Shown one piece after another: positions 1 to 8,816 of a stretch of DNA of 64,000 bases. The notes beneath the pieces are model-generated. The model was given only the letters and a program-made list of their open reading frames with translations. It did not search any database and was not told the origin of the DNA. Origin of the DNA: Chitinophaga deserti (GTDB taxonomy: Bacteria > Bacteroidota > Bacteroidia > Chitinophagales > Chitinophagaceae); NCBI RefSeq assembly GCF_003149455.1, contig NZ_QFFK01000002.1:434001-498000 (forward strand), in the 5' to 3' direction. Position numbers and translations under genes: made by a program. Every line of letters starts with the position of its first letter. Within the stretch, counting starts at the first letter, position 1.

Positions 1-511
1 TGCGGCCGATGTTTTTGTCTGCATTGAAGAAATAAAAGAAAGACACAAACAAGATGGCGAGGTATCCACAGATAAAGCCTTCGGCGAGCAGGAGTATCTG
101 GGGGATGGTGTTGAGTTCCTGCCAGCGTTGGTATTGCCATCCGCGCCATAGCAGCATCAGAAGGAATGCAGCGGGAATGATGGAATTATTGAGGCAGTAG
201 CGGGAGAAAGGTTGTGAGGTGGTGGACAGGAATTTGAACCTGCCGCTGTGAAGTATGAACGTGGTAATGTTCCAGCTCATGGTAAAAATGGCGGCGGCCA
301 CGCCCATCACGGTGGTGCTGTAGAAATTCACCTTTCCCATGTATTCAGGGGCGAGATATAATGCATCGCCGCCGTAGGTTTTCGCGAATCCGCCGTTGAT
401 GGTGCTGAAGAGTATTGCCCAGAAGATCAGGAGCACCTGATACTTGCGGAAATGCAGCAGCAGCAGCTGGATGGGAAAGGAATAGAAGAATCTTGACCAA
501 TATCTTTTCAC
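1..511 (-). CDS. N-terminal membrane region of a patatin-like phospholipase family protein (partial)
   Basis: The reading frame is open from a GTG at 511 leftwards past the window edge (170 codons visible). An in-frame TAA lies three codons upstream of that GTG and no ATG follows soon, so GTG is the best start. The visible part has several hydrophobic segments separated by short loops, with a basic N-terminus (KRYWSRFFYSFPIQ) and the stretch STINGGFAKTYGGDALYLAP. This resembles the membrane-spanning N-terminal half of Bacteroidota proteins that carry a patatin lipase domain at the C-terminus. That resemblance is from memory, and the catalytic GxSxG and DGG motifs lie outside the window. It could be another polytopic membrane protein. 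Confidence 0.5.
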   Translation of the reverse strand, partial: MKRYWSRFFYSFPIQLLLLHFRKYQVLLIFWAILFSTINGGFAKTYGGDALYLAPEYMGKVNFYSTTVMGVAAAIFTMSWNITTFILHSGRFKFLSTTSQPFSRYCLNNSIIPAAFLLMLLWRGWQYQRWQELNTIPQILLLAEGFICGYLAILFVSFFYFFNADKNIGR

Positions 512-557
512 CTCAGTAAATTAAGGCAAAAATCGCCAATGGAAAATTAATAATATG

Positions 558-1595
558 TCAATGCCGTACGGGTGCGGTGAGATAATTGGCCCAAACGAGT
601 ACCATGAGAAGGGCCATGCCGGTGAACTGATGGGCGAGGGCAAAGCCCAGCGGTATTTTCACGGTACTGTTGAGTACGGTAAGCACACCCAGGAAAACCT
701 GCAGCAGAACAGTAAATAGTGCTGCGGCACGGGCGCCTTGCAACTGTGGGATTTTGAGTGATTTAATGTACCAGATGGCGACGAGGATGGTCAGTATATA
801 AGCCAGTCCGCGGTGGATAAACTGGATTGTGATGGGGTTATGCGTAATATCTGCCAGGAATCCGCCCTCAGCAAACATCCCGGGAGGTGCCCAGAACCCG
901 TTTATGGACGGCCAGGTGGTGGCAGCCAGTGCTGCATGCAGGCCTGCCATGAAGCCTCCATATACCAGTTGAACTACCAGGATGGCCAGCATCCAGCCGG
1001 AAAGCTTCCGGAGGCCGGGAGCCTCGGCACGGTGCTCAGGGGGAACGCTCAGTTTGAGGGCAAACCAGAGTACGTACCAGAGCAGGCCCAATGCGGCGAT
1101 AAAGTGGATGGCTAAACGAATATGGCTGACGTAGAGATTTTCTTCATTCAGGCCGCTTTTTACCATGATCCAACCAATGAGGCCCTGGAGCCCGCCGAGG
1201 ATGAACAGGGTGATCATGGGGCCGATCATGCTGCGGTCGATCTTCTTCTTTATGATGAAATAGATAAACGGCACAAAGAATACGATGCCGATGAGGCGGG
1301 CCCAGTTGCGGTGCAGCCATTCCCAGAAGTAGATCCATTTGAAATCGGTCAGTGTAAAATGGCTGTTGATATATTTACTCTGGCCGATTTCCTGGTATTT
1401 GGCAAAAGCATCCTGCCATGCCGATTCGGTCATGGGAGGGAGGGCGCCCAGGATGGGCTTCCATTCCGTAATACTGAGGCCGCTGCCGGTGAGCCGCGTG
1501 ATGCCGCCCAGCAATACCTGCACAATGATCATGGCCACCCCGGTATACAACCAGATAACGATGGCCCGGTTCCCTTTTGTTTGCTGCATGTCCAT
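558..1595 (-). CDS. ctaA: Heme A synthase, COX15/CtaA family
   Basis: Integral membrane enzyme that oxidises the heme O methyl group to the formyl group of heme A for aa3-type cytochrome oxidase. About 345 residues with eight predicted membrane helices. The family histidines that ligate the two hemes are visible in WLHRNWARLIG, SHIRLAIHF, FIHRGLAYIL and LAHQFTG, together with the family opening GGITRLTGSGLSITEWKP. The frame is open to 1625, but the upstream residues are atypical, so the start is put at MDMQQTK (1595) or MQQTK (1589). A TATTTTTG box on the minus strand at 1603-1610 would put transcription only a few bases before either ATG, suggesting a nearly leaderless message. Divergent from rnhB. 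Confidence 0.9.
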   Translation of the reverse strand: MDMQQTKGNRAIVIWLYTGVAMIIVQVLLGGITRLTGSGLSITEWKPILGALPPMTESAWQDAFAKYQEIGQSKYINSHFTLTDFKWIYFWEWLHRNWARLIGIVFFVPFIYFIIKKKIDRSMIGPMITLFILGGLQGLIGWIMVKSGLNEENLYVSHIRLAIHFIAALGLLWYVLWFALKLSVPPEHRAEAPGLRKLSGWMLAILVVQLVYGGFMAGLHAALAATTWPSINGFWAPPGMFAEGGFLADITHNPITIQFIHRGLAYILTILVAIWYIKSLKIPQLQGARAAALFTVLLQVFLGVLTVLNSTVKIPLGFALAHQFTGMALLMVLVWANYLTAPVRH

Positions 1596-1702
1596 AAAGC
1601 AGCAAAAATATGGGGAAAAACGCACCGGAGCGGATGATTTTTATCAATTCCGGAATCATTCAGCGGGTTTTTGTAATTTTAGCGCCAACAAAACAACTAA
1701 CC

Positions 1703-2314
1703 TTGCTGCTGCCTTATTTTCAGGACGAGCTTACAGAAGCCGGCTGCGATGAAGCCGGAAGGGGCTGCCTGGCAGGTCCCGTTTTTGCGGCGGCAGTAAT
1801 ACTGCCGAGGGACTTCAGCCATCCATTCCTAAACGATTCCAAACAGATGACGGAGGGGGACCGGTTTGCGCTGCGGCCTATCATAGAACAGCATGCGTTA
1901 GCATTCGCGGTAGCCAGTGTGGATAATGAGGAAATTGATAAGATAAATATCCTGAAAGCCTCGTTCAAAGCGATGCACATCGCTTTGGCACGATTATCGC
2001 TACAGCCCCAGTTGTTACTCATTGATGGAAACCGTTTCACTCCCTATGGCAATATCCCTCATACCTGCGTTATTCAGGGCGATGGAAAATATGCATCCAT
2101 AGCAGCGGCTTCGGTGCTGGCAAAAACTTATCGGGATGATTACATGCATCAATTGCACGCGGAATTCCCGAATTATGGCTGGAAAGACAACAAAGGTTAT
2201 CCTACCCGCCAGCACAGAGAAGCCATCCGGTCGCACGGCGATACGCCCTATCACAGAAGGTCGTTCCGCCTGTTGCCAGATCAGCTGAGCCTGGACGGGG
2301 AGGAAAAGTGGTAA
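1703..2314 (+). CDS. rnhB: Ribonuclease HII, probable TTG start
   Basis: Removes RNA from RNA-DNA hybrids and single ribonucleotides from DNA. The N-terminal active-site motif [15 protein letters not shown] carries the Asp-Glu pair, with the family segments [29 protein letters not shown] and [14 protein letters not shown] following. An upstream ATG at 1610 would add about 31 residues that look nothing like the family. The TTG at 1703, reading (M)LLPYFQDEL, matches where Bacteroidota RNase HII proteins begin and gives 203 residues. A box close to TAnnTTTG (TAATTTTA, 1674-1681) lies just upstream and agrees with that start. rpoN begins 13 bases after the stop, so the two genes are probably co-transcribed. 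Confidence 0.88.
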   Translation: MLLPYFQDELTEAGCDEAGRGCLAGPVFAAAVILPRDFSHPFLNDSKQMTEGDRFALRPIIEQHALAFAVASVDNEEIDKINILKASFKAMHIALARLSLQPQLLLIDGNRFTPYGNIPHTCVIQGDGKYASIAAASVLAKTYRDDYMHQLHAEFPNYGWKDNKGYPTRQHREAIRSHGDTPYHRRSFRLLPDQLSLDGEEKW

Positions 2315-2327
2315 AAAGGAACGAGCC

Positions 2328-3815
2328 ATGTTAAAGCAGACGCAACAACAGAAATTATTACAGAAACTGTCGCCACAGCAGATTCAGCTTATGAAACTGC
2401 TGCAGGTGCCTACTGCCAATCTGGAAGAGAGAATCAAGGAAGAACTGGAAGAAAATCCCGCCCTGGAATATAGCGAAGATGGCTCCACTCCCGATGATGA
2501 AATGGAAAAACCGGCTGAAGAGTTCGAGAACGGTGAAGATGAATTTGAGCCGGATGGCAGCGAAAGCGAATACGATAATATTGATATCTCAGAATATGTT
2601 TCCGAAGGAGACGACGAGATAGCCGACTATAAACTGAGGGACGACAATTACCCCGACCCCGATGAGCAGCGTACCATGCCCATTCGCGTGGAAACCACTT
2701 TCCACGATCATTTACTTGACCAGCTGGGGCTGCAAACGCTTGATGAGCGTGAGCGGCGGATAGCCGAACAGATAATCGGATCTATCGACGACGACGGTTA
2801 CCTGCGCCGTGAGGCTTCCGCGATTGTGGATGATTTGTCTTTTTCCCAAAATGTGGAAACGGATGAGGAAGAAATCCGACAGTTGATAAAATTGATCCAG
2901 ACCTTCGACCCTCCCGGCGTTTGCTGTGCCGATCTGAAGGAATGCCTCCTGCTGCAGCTGCGGCGCAAAGCGCAGGACGATCCGGGGATAATCTACGCCA
3001 CCCGCATCCTCGATGATTACTTCGACGAATTTACCAAGAAGCACTACGAAAAGATACAGCGTTCGCTGAACCTCTCCGATGAAGATCTTCGGGAGGCCAT
3101 CGGTCAGATCATCAAGCTGAACCCCAAGCCCGGTGCTAACCACAGCGTGCTCAACAAGGCCGAAAGCTATGTGATCCCCGATTTCTTTATCCTCAATAAC
3201 AACGGCAAGCTGGAATTGTCGCTCAACAGCAAGAACGCGCCCGACCTCCGGATTTCCGAAGGGTACCGCGAAATGCTGAAGGAGTACGACAGGGGAGATA
3301 AGAAAGACAAGCGCCAGAAGGAAGCGGTATTGTTTATCAAGCAGAAGATTGATGCGGCCAAATGGTTCATCGACGCCATCAAGCAGCGGCAGCATACCTT
3401 GCTGAGCACTATGGAGGCTATTATGAACTACCAGTACGACTTCTTCCTCACCGGCGACGAAACTACGATGAGGCCTATGATCCTCAAGGATATAGCAGAC
3501 GTCACGCAGCTGGATATTTCTACAGTGAGCCGTGTGGCCAATAGTAAATACGTACAAACTGAATTCGGCACTTTCAAGCTGAAATTCTTCTTCTCCGAAT
3601 CGCTGAGTACAGACAGCGGGGAGGAGGTATCGACCCGGGAAGTGAAGAAAATCCTGTCCGATATGATCGGCGGAGAGAATAAGCGCAAGCCGCTGAGCGA
3701 TGAGAATCTCACAAAGATGTTGCAGGACAAAGGATACAATATCGCGCGGCGCACCGTGGCCAAATACAGGGAGCAGTTAAACATCCCGGTGGCGCGTTTA
3801 CGCAAGGAATTATGA
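2328..3815 (+). CDS. rpoN: RNA polymerase sigma-54 factor
   Basis: Alternative sigma factor that recognises -24/-12 promoters and needs an AAA+ activator. All three regions are present in 495 residues. A Gln/Leu-rich region I starts at residue 1 (LKQTQQQKLLQKLSPQQIQL), and an acidic linker covers about residues 50-110. The core-binding domain is followed by the helix-turn-helix around LDISTVSRVANSKYVQTEFG, and the RpoN box ARRTVAKYRE sits about 20 residues from the end. The acidic linker is rich in Asp and Glu (EEFENGEDEFEPD). The stop overlaps the next gene by 4 bases (ATGA), so translation is probably coupled to the PAP2 phosphatase. No sigma-54 activator is in the window. Confidence 0.96.
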   Translation: MLKQTQQQKLLQKLSPQQIQLMKLLQVPTANLEERIKEELEENPALEYSEDGSTPDDEMEKPAEEFENGEDEFEPDGSESEYDNIDISEYVSEGDDEIADYKLRDDNYPDPDEQRTMPIRVETTFHDHLLDQLGLQTLDERERRIAEQIIGSIDDDGYLRREASAIVDDLSFSQNVETDEEEIRQLIKLIQTFDPPGVCCADLKECLLLQLRRKAQDDPGIIYATRILDDYFDEFTKKHYEKIQRSLNLSDEDLREAIGQIIKLNPKPGANHSVLNKAESYVIPDFFILNNNGKLELSLNSKNAPDLRISEGYREMLKEYDRGDKKDKRQKEAVLFIKQKIDAAKWFIDAIKQRQHTLLSTMEAIMNYQYDFFLTGDETTMRPMILKDIADVTQLDISTVSRVANSKYVQTEFGTFKLKFFFSESLSTDSGEEVSTREVKKILSDMIGGENKRKPLSDENLTKMLQDKGYNIARRTVAKYREQLNIPVARLRKEL

Positions 3816-4489
3816 TGACATTCATGGAAGAGCAGAAAACGACCGTACCTTTTTCGCCCGCCGTCAGGGCAGTTGCAAACGTATTTTCTTACGTATTGCA
3901 CCCATTATTTATACCGCTGCTCGTAACTTTTCTGGCAGTAACGGCATTGCCGGAGTTTTTCACCGCGTTTAAGGGTAACAGTTTCCGCTGGGAATACGAC
4001 GTGCTGTTTATACGCGTGGCAGTGGCGAGCGTGTTGTTCCCCATGCTGGTGGTTGTATTGGCGAAGGCATTGGGCTTCGTGGAAAGCATTACACTGGGCG
4101 GGCAGCGCGACAGGATCATACCATATGTAGCTTCCATCATATTTTACTTCTGGGCATTCTACACATTCCTCCGCGAGGGGGCGAGCCCGGATTTCTATAA
4201 TGCTTTCTGGCTGGGGGTGTTCATCGCCGTGGTGATATCCTTTGTGGCCAACAGCTTCGTGAAGATCAGCATGCATACAGTAGGCTGGGGCGGAGTAGTG
4301 GGCTTTTTACTGGCTCTCATGTTCGGCATGGGAATGAACGTGGCACTGCCGCTGGCAGGGGCTGTATTGCTGGCCGGCATAGCGGGTTCCTCCCGGCTGA
4401 TACTGGACGCACACTCACCTGGCGAGGTGTGGTCGGGCTTTGTGGTGGGGGTACTGTCGCAACTGGCGGCTTATCTTATTTTGGGCTAA
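3812..4489 (+). CDS. PAP2 superfamily membrane phosphatase
   Basis: A 225-residue polytopic membrane protein with the layout of type 2 phosphatidic acid phosphatases, which in bacteria dephosphorylate lipids such as undecaprenyl pyrophosphate or phosphatidylglycerol phosphate. Segments matching the catalytic motifs are LGGQRDRIIPY (C1-like), KISMHTVGWGG (C2-like) and SRLILDAHSPGEVWSG (C3-like). The third keeps the Ser-Arg and His but has Glu where classical members have Asp, and C2 reads SMHT instead of SGH. This variant pattern is common in Bacteroidota members as far as I recall. It overlaps the rpoN stop by 4 bases. The substrate cannot be inferred. Confidence 0.75.
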   Translation: MMTFMEEQKTTVPFSPAVRAVANVFSYVLHPLFIPLLVTFLAVTALPEFFTAFKGNSFRWEYDVLFIRVAVASVLFPMLVVVLAKALGFVESITLGGQRDRIIPYVASIIFYFWAFYTFLREGASPDFYNAFWLGVFIAVVISFVANSFVKISMHTVGWGGVVGFLLALMFGMGMNVALPLAGAVLLAGIAGSSRLILDAHSPGEVWSGFVVGVLSQLAAYLILG

Positions 4490-4717
4490 CCTTTCCTTCT
4501 TTTTCAACTTTCCGGAAAATTATTTTCACTGCGCATATTCTGTGCGTAGCAGTGCTGCAATTTTGTAATGTCAACAGCAGGGGGCATGCTATTAGAATTA
4601 GTATTTCGCAGTAAATGCTAAATTTTTTAGGATAATATCCGGAAATAGTTTTACCTTGCAGTACCAAGCAAATAACAACGAATAAACAATAATACTGACT
4701 AACTAATTCAAACAATT

Positions 4718-5731
4718 ATGTCAAACGCCAATACTGAAAAACTGAAGGCTCTTCGCCTTACCATGGACAAAATCGAGAAGGATTTCGGAAAGGGATCCGT
4801 GATGATGATGGGAGAGAAAGCGGAGGCGCCGATGGAGGTGATTTCCACCGGATCGCTGGGGCTGGATATTGCCCTGGGTATTGGCGGCTTCCCGAAAGGG
4901 CGTATTATAGAGATATATGGGCCGGAGTCTTCTGGTAAGACGACGGTTGCGATACATACAATTGCAGAAGCTCAGAAGAAGGGTGGTATTTGTGCTATCA
5001 TAGATGCTGAGCATGCTTTTGACAGTTCTTATGCCCGCAGGCTGGGCGTGGATGTGGATTCTCTGTTGATTTCACAGCCAGACCATGGTGAGCAGGCACT
5101 GGAAATCGCCGACCGGCTGATTTTGTCCGGCGCGGTGGATGTGGTGGTAATTGACTCTGTGGCCGCACTGGTTCCCAAAGGGGAGCTGGAAGGTGAGATG
5201 GGCGAGAGCAAGATGGGTCTTCAGGCACGTCTCATGTCTCAGGCGCTCCGGAAGCTGACGGCTACTATTTCGAAAACGAATTGCTGCTGCATCTTCATTA
5301 ACCAGCTGCGTGAGAAAATTGGTGTGATGTTCGGTAACCCCGAAACAACAACCGGTGGTAACGCCCTGAAATTCTACGCATCGGTTCGGCTGGATATTCG
5401 CCGTATGAGCCAGATTAAAGATGGCGACGAGGCAGTAGGTAACCGTGTGAAAGTGAAAGTGGTAAAGAATAAAGTAGCTCCTCCGTTCCGGCTGGCCGAG
5501 TTCGATATCATTTTCGGTGTCGGTATATCCAAAGTAGGTGAACTCATCGATATGGGTGTGGAATACGGCATCATCCAAAAGAGCGGTAGCTGGTTCAGCT
5601 ACGAAAGCAACAAGCTCGGTCAGGGCCGCGATGCAGTGAAGCAATTGCTGCTCGATAATCCTGAAGTTGCTGCAGAAGTGGAAGCCAAGATCAAAGCGAA
5701 ACTCGCTGAAGCCGCGGCTGCTGCTCAATGA
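4718..5731 (+). CDS. recA: Recombinase RecA
   Basis: ATP-dependent strand-exchange protein for homologous recombination, and the expected SOS co-protease. The 337 residues have Walker [10 protein letters not shown] at 68-76, the Walker B segment [15 protein letters not shown], the L1/L2 region ([21 protein letters not shown]) and the usual Ala-rich C-terminus ([10 protein letters not shown]), though it is less acidic than in enterobacteria. The 228-base leader holds a TAGTTTTA box (4646-4653, one mismatch to TAnnTTTG) preceded by the dyad GGATA-A-TATCC at 4630-4640, a candidate operator. It is followed by a strong hairpin terminator, so it is transcribed alone. Confidence 0.98.
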   Translation: MSNANTEKLKALRLTMDKIEKDFGKGSVMMMGEKAEAPMEVISTGSLGLDIALGIGGFPKGRIIEIYGPESSGKTTVAIHTIAEAQKKGGICAIIDAEHAFDSSYARRLGVDVDSLLISQPDHGEQALEIADRLILSGAVDVVVIDSVAALVPKGELEGEMGESKMGLQARLMSQALRKLTATISKTNCCCIFINQLREKIGVMFGNPETTTGGNALKFYASVRLDIRRMSQIKDGDEAVGNRVKVKVVKNKVAPPFRLAEFDIIFGVGISKVGELIDMGVEYGIIQKSGSWFSYESNKLGQGRDAVKQLLLDNPEVAAEVEAKIKAKLAEAAAAAQ

Positions 5732-5843
5732 ACGGTCGTAAATGCCGGAGGCAGCATTGCTTCCCTCCCGCAACAACCAACAAAGAAAATAAAGAAAAAT
5801 TTATAGAACGTTTTTTAAACGTTTGTTTGGGTTAGTTTAGTAG

Positions 5844-5870
5844 AAGGTCCGTTGTCTAACGGACCTTTTT
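5844..5870 (+). terminator. Rho-independent terminator of recA
   Basis: A perfect 10-base-pair stem (AAGGTCCGTT at 5844-5853 with AACGGACCTT at 5858-5867) and a GTCT loop, followed by a short T run. It lies about 110 bases after the recA stop. Confidence 0.85.
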
Positions 5871-6000
5871 CATTTTCAATAACCACGATCATCATTGTAA
5901 GCATCCCTCGCAATAAAAATCATCGTTCTTTGACCGTCAATCATCCGATTAATTGACATTGGTCAAAAAAACGCAGATGAGCATTCCCCATCTTTGTGCC

Positions 6001-6585
6001 ATGAACAACAAAAAGATCCTCCTGATCCTTGGTCACCCGGATAACGAAAGCTTTTGTAGCGCCATCGCGGAAGCCTATTTAAAGAGTGCAACAGCTGCAG
6101 GTCACGACATAAAGCTGCTGCGCCTGGGGGATCTCCCGTTTCAACCAAGCCTGCTGCATGGCTACCGCCAGCGTACCCAATGGGAGCCATGCCTGGAAGC
6201 AGCCTGGGCCGATATACAGTGGTGTAATCACATGGTATGGGTTTACCCCACCTGGTGGGGAACCTTCCCTGCAATTATGAAAGGGTTTATTGACCGGCTT
6301 TTTCTCCCGGGTAAAGCATTCAGGTACCGGGAAAACTCTCAACTATGGGATAAGCTGCTAAAAGGCAGATCTGCCCGTATCATTACTACCATGGATAGTC
6401 CACGCTGGTATAACTGGTTAATATATAGGAATGCAGGACACAACGCAATGAAACGTGCCACCCTGGAATTTTGTGGTGTTAGTCCTGTGAAAGTTACAGC
6501 TTTCGGAAAACTCAGGTGGCTCAGTGAAGAAGCGAGAGCTAAAGTTCTCACCAGGATTGAAGTATTGGGCCGCGCAGGAAAGTAA
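6001..6585 (+). CDS. NAD(P)H-dependent oxidoreductase, Flavodoxin_2 fold
   Basis: A 194-residue protein of the flavodoxin-like quinone or flavin reductase family (MdaB/KefF-like). It uses FMN or FAD and NAD(P)H to reduce quinones or similar acceptors in the cytoplasm. The start at 6001 gives MNNKKILLILGHPDNESFC, the phosphate-binding strand and loop. The family core WVYPTWWGTFPAIMKGFIDR and the following GKAFRY are clear. An in-frame ATG at 5953 would add 16 atypical residues. It stands alone between the recA terminator and a convergent Crp-type regulator gene. The actual substrate is unknown. Confidence 0.8.
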   Translation: MNNKKILLILGHPDNESFCSAIAEAYLKSATAAGHDIKLLRLGDLPFQPSLLHGYRQRTQWEPCLEAAWADIQWCNHMVWVYPTWWGTFPAIMKGFIDRLFLPGKAFRYRENSQLWDKLLKGRSARIITTMDSPRWYNWLIYRNAGHNAMKRATLEFCGVSPVKVTAFGKLRWLSEEARAKVLTRIEVLGRAGK

Positions 6586-6874
6586 CCTGGGAGGAAGTGT
6601 TTCGACAAGTATTTTGGAAAAGGAATCACCCGGTTTGTTAACACCCTAAAAACTCGCTTTCGGGAGAAAAATGAAGCAATGGCTTCACACAGTAACCAAT
6701 GGAAATTAATACTCACTAAGGTGTACATGCATAACCCTTACCGCCGCGAACCCAATACAAATTTGGGTGTTGAAAGTGAAGATGAGCGGTATAACCCAAT
6801 TTGCAGAAAATCGGGAAAGTATAACCCAGAAGGATGGCGCACTGTATTAAAGGTGCGTCATTCTTCATTTAGCT

Positions 6875-7468
6875 TCATTGCTCTGCCCGGATACGGCTCA
6901 ATGTTTCGGAAGACATCCCGAGGTACGAAGCCAGATACTGTAACGGCGCCCGCTGTAATAGCCCCGGTTGTTTTTCCATGAGTTCAAGGTAACGCTCCCG
7001 GGCTGACTTAAACCGCAGCGACCGTAATCCATGGTCCATTTCAAGATAATATTGACTGATCATTAGCCGCCCCAGCCTTTCTATCTCGTGGAATGCAGTA
7101 TAAAGCCGCTCAAGGTCGGCATAGGAAATCGATATGATTTCACTGTCTTCCAGCGTTTCAATATTATAGTATGCCGGCTCTCCGCTTAGCAGGCTGTCCA
7201 TAGCGCAAACGATACATTGTTCCTGACCCAGTAAAAGTGTTACCTCTTTGTTTTCATGGAGGTAATAGCTTCGCACCATTCCACTGGCTACGATAAATAG
7301 GTGGGTAGCCGGCCGTCGGGTCTGTTGCAGCAGGTGTTTTTTCGGATAGCTTTCCAGGATGAGGCAATGACTAATTGCTTCGCGTGCGGCTTCCGTTAGA
7401 GGAGAAACTGCTTCGAAGTGATCGAGAGCCCTTGCGATGGCAGGGGAATATATTGATTGACTGGCCAT
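6875..7468 (-). CDS. Crp/Fnr-family transcriptional regulator
   Basis: An N-terminal cyclic-nucleotide-binding-type beta-roll (KKHLLQQTRRPATHLFIVASG, MVRSYYLHENKEVTLLLG) and a C-terminal winged helix-turn-helix (LQYLASYLGMSSETLSRIRAEQ) identify the family. The roll lacks the RxS cAMP-binding signature I would expect in true Crp, so the ligand is unknown. The ATG at 7468 gives 197 residues, normal for the family; another in-frame ATG at 7516 would add 16 residues. The protein ends right after the recognition helix, a form common in Bacteroidota. It is divergent from a J-domain gene only about 60 bases away, so one may control the other, but no operator is evident. Confidence 0.85.
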   Translation of the reverse strand: MASQSIYSPAIARALDHFEAVSPLTEAAREAISHCLILESYPKKHLLQQTRRPATHLFIVASGMVRSYYLHENKEVTLLLGQEQCIVCAMDSLLSGEPAYYNIETLEDSEIISISYADLERLYTAFHEIERLGRLMISQYYLEMDHGLRSLRFKSARERYLELMEKQPGLLQRAPLQYLASYLGMSSETLSRIRAEQ

Positions 7469-7530
7469 GATATGTGAAGGTATAATATTATGCCGATCGG
7501 CCGCTTCATCGTACATTTAAGCAGATAAAT

Positions 7531-8682
7531 ATGCCGACCTTATACCAGATACTCGACGTCTCTGAAAATGCCGGCCTCCCGGAAATCAAACGTTCCTTCC
7601 GAAGGCTGTCGATGCAATACCACCCTGATCGCAATCCAGGGAATTCCGCAGCGGAAGCACGTTTTCGCGAAATCCTTGAAGCTTATCGCATATTATCTGA
7701 ACCGGATGAGAGGGTTCGATATGACAGGCAGCTCGCCTGGAGTAGGGTACCGTCCTCACCGCCCTCGCAGCCAGCTCCGGATAATGGCTATGCTGCTCCG
7801 AAAAGAAATAATCCTTACACTGAGTACCGCCGCAGTGCAAATACCGCCGCACCTCCTCAGCAGGGCCCGCCACGGCCTTTGCCATGGCGCTTTATGGTTA
7901 CCATACTTGGGGTAATGATTCTGTTTTTTGTGGGTCTGTACAACTTCGCGCCCAAGCCCAAAGACAACAATGAAGAGTTGAGAATGCCCGATACGCATAG
8001 GTTACCGAAGCATGTAGAAGCTACCGATAAGATTCATTTTACCGATGGCAGGGTGCAGCAGTATGAGGATTGGCGAAATGCTTTCAGGCACTTACCATTC
8101 ATAGAATCGTGGGAACATTTCGGAAATAAAAGCGATGAGGCGCTTTACGTAACCATCTATTATAATCCGGACCGGCATAATTACCAGGATTATGTTTTTA
8201 TGCAGGATGAGAATGGCGGGTTGCGGCAAATATTCCGGTATGAAGGGGGCACTTATAGAAGGGGCCCACAGATAAAATTGTTTTTTGGACGGGATGTGGA
8301 ACAAGGTGATTGTTCTGATTGCGAGTTCCCGGGTTTGCCAAACCCTGGGATTGCGGGTATCTATTTGGAGGAAACGGGAGGGGGATATGCGTTTGAAGCC
8401 GTGGCAGATTTGCATGAAAAGAAAATCCGGGAGAACCTTTATTGGTTGCAAACCGCACCATTAACCAGGGATTTCGAAATGGAATACCGGATGCGGGAGT
8501 ATCAACGTCAGTTACTTACCTGGCATTTTTTGCATCGCAGCGATTCTTCAGCAGAAGCAGTTTTTAAGGAATATTACATGCAGGAGGATGCAGCAATACG
8601 CTGGCATAACATAGAGCGCCTAATAAAGGTGTATGAAACTAAAATAGCCTCCGACATTTTGATACGTACAGAGGCTATCTGA
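7531..8682 (+). CDS. J-domain (DnaJ-like) membrane protein
   Basis: The first 65 residues form a complete J domain with the HPD motif in MQYHPDRNPGN, which stimulates the ATPase of a DnaK-type Hsp70. A Pro/Ala-rich linker follows, then one hydrophobic segment (FMVTILGVMILFFVGLYNFA, around residues 120-140), then about 240 residues of unrecognised sequence rich in aromatic and charged residues. There is no Gly/Phe region or zinc-finger, so it is a type III J protein. It probably sits in the inner membrane with the J domain in the cytoplasm. The TGA stop overlaps the end of the oppositely oriented tRNA-Thr gene by one base. Confidence 0.82.
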   Translation: MPTLYQILDVSENAGLPEIKRSFRRLSMQYHPDRNPGNSAAEARFREILEAYRILSEPDERVRYDRQLAWSRVPSSPPSQPAPDNGYAAPKRNNPYTEYRRSANTAAPPQQGPPRPLPWRFMVTILGVMILFFVGLYNFAPKPKDNNEELRMPDTHRLPKHVEATDKIHFTDGRVQQYEDWRNAFRHLPFIESWEHFGNKSDEALYVTIYYNPDRHNYQDYVFMQDENGGLRQIFRYEGGTYRRGPQIKLFFGRDVEQGDCSDCEFPGLPNPGIAGIYLEETGGGYAFEAVADLHEKKIRENLYWLQTAPLTRDFEMEYRMREYQRQLLTWHFLHRSDSSAEAVFKEYYMQEDAAIRWHNIERLIKVYETKIASDILIRTEAI

Positions 8683-8755
8683 GCCACCCATCGGAATCGA
8701 ACCGACGACCTGTTATTTACGAAACAACCGCTCTAACCAGCTGAGCTAGGGTGGC
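8682..8755 (-). tRNA. tRNA-Thr, anticodon CGT
   Basis: The minus strand folds into a full cloverleaf. The acceptor stem is GCCACCC with GGGTGGC, the D arm is GCTC-AGCTGGTTA-GAGC, and the anticodon arm is GTTGT-TTCGTAA-ATAAC, giving anticodon CGT (reads ACG, threonine). The T arm is GTCGG-TTCGATT-CCGAT. The base after the acceptor stem, position 73, is U. CCA is not encoded. The 3' end touches the stop codon of the convergent J-protein gene. Confidence 0.95.
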
Positions 8756-8763
8756 AGGTGTTA

Positions 8764-8771
8764 CAAAAATA
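8764..8771 (-). promoter_or_regulatory. -7 element of tRNA-Thr promoter
   Basis: On the minus strand the sequence reads TATTTTTG, a perfect TAnnTTTG box, ending nine bases before the tRNA 5' end. That is the expected distance for a start at or just before the tRNA. I did not find a clear -33 TTG. Confidence 0.6.
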
Positions 8772-8816
8772 ATGTCCGGGAGGAAATAAATTATATCCAG
8801 TTAAAAAAATCTTTAT

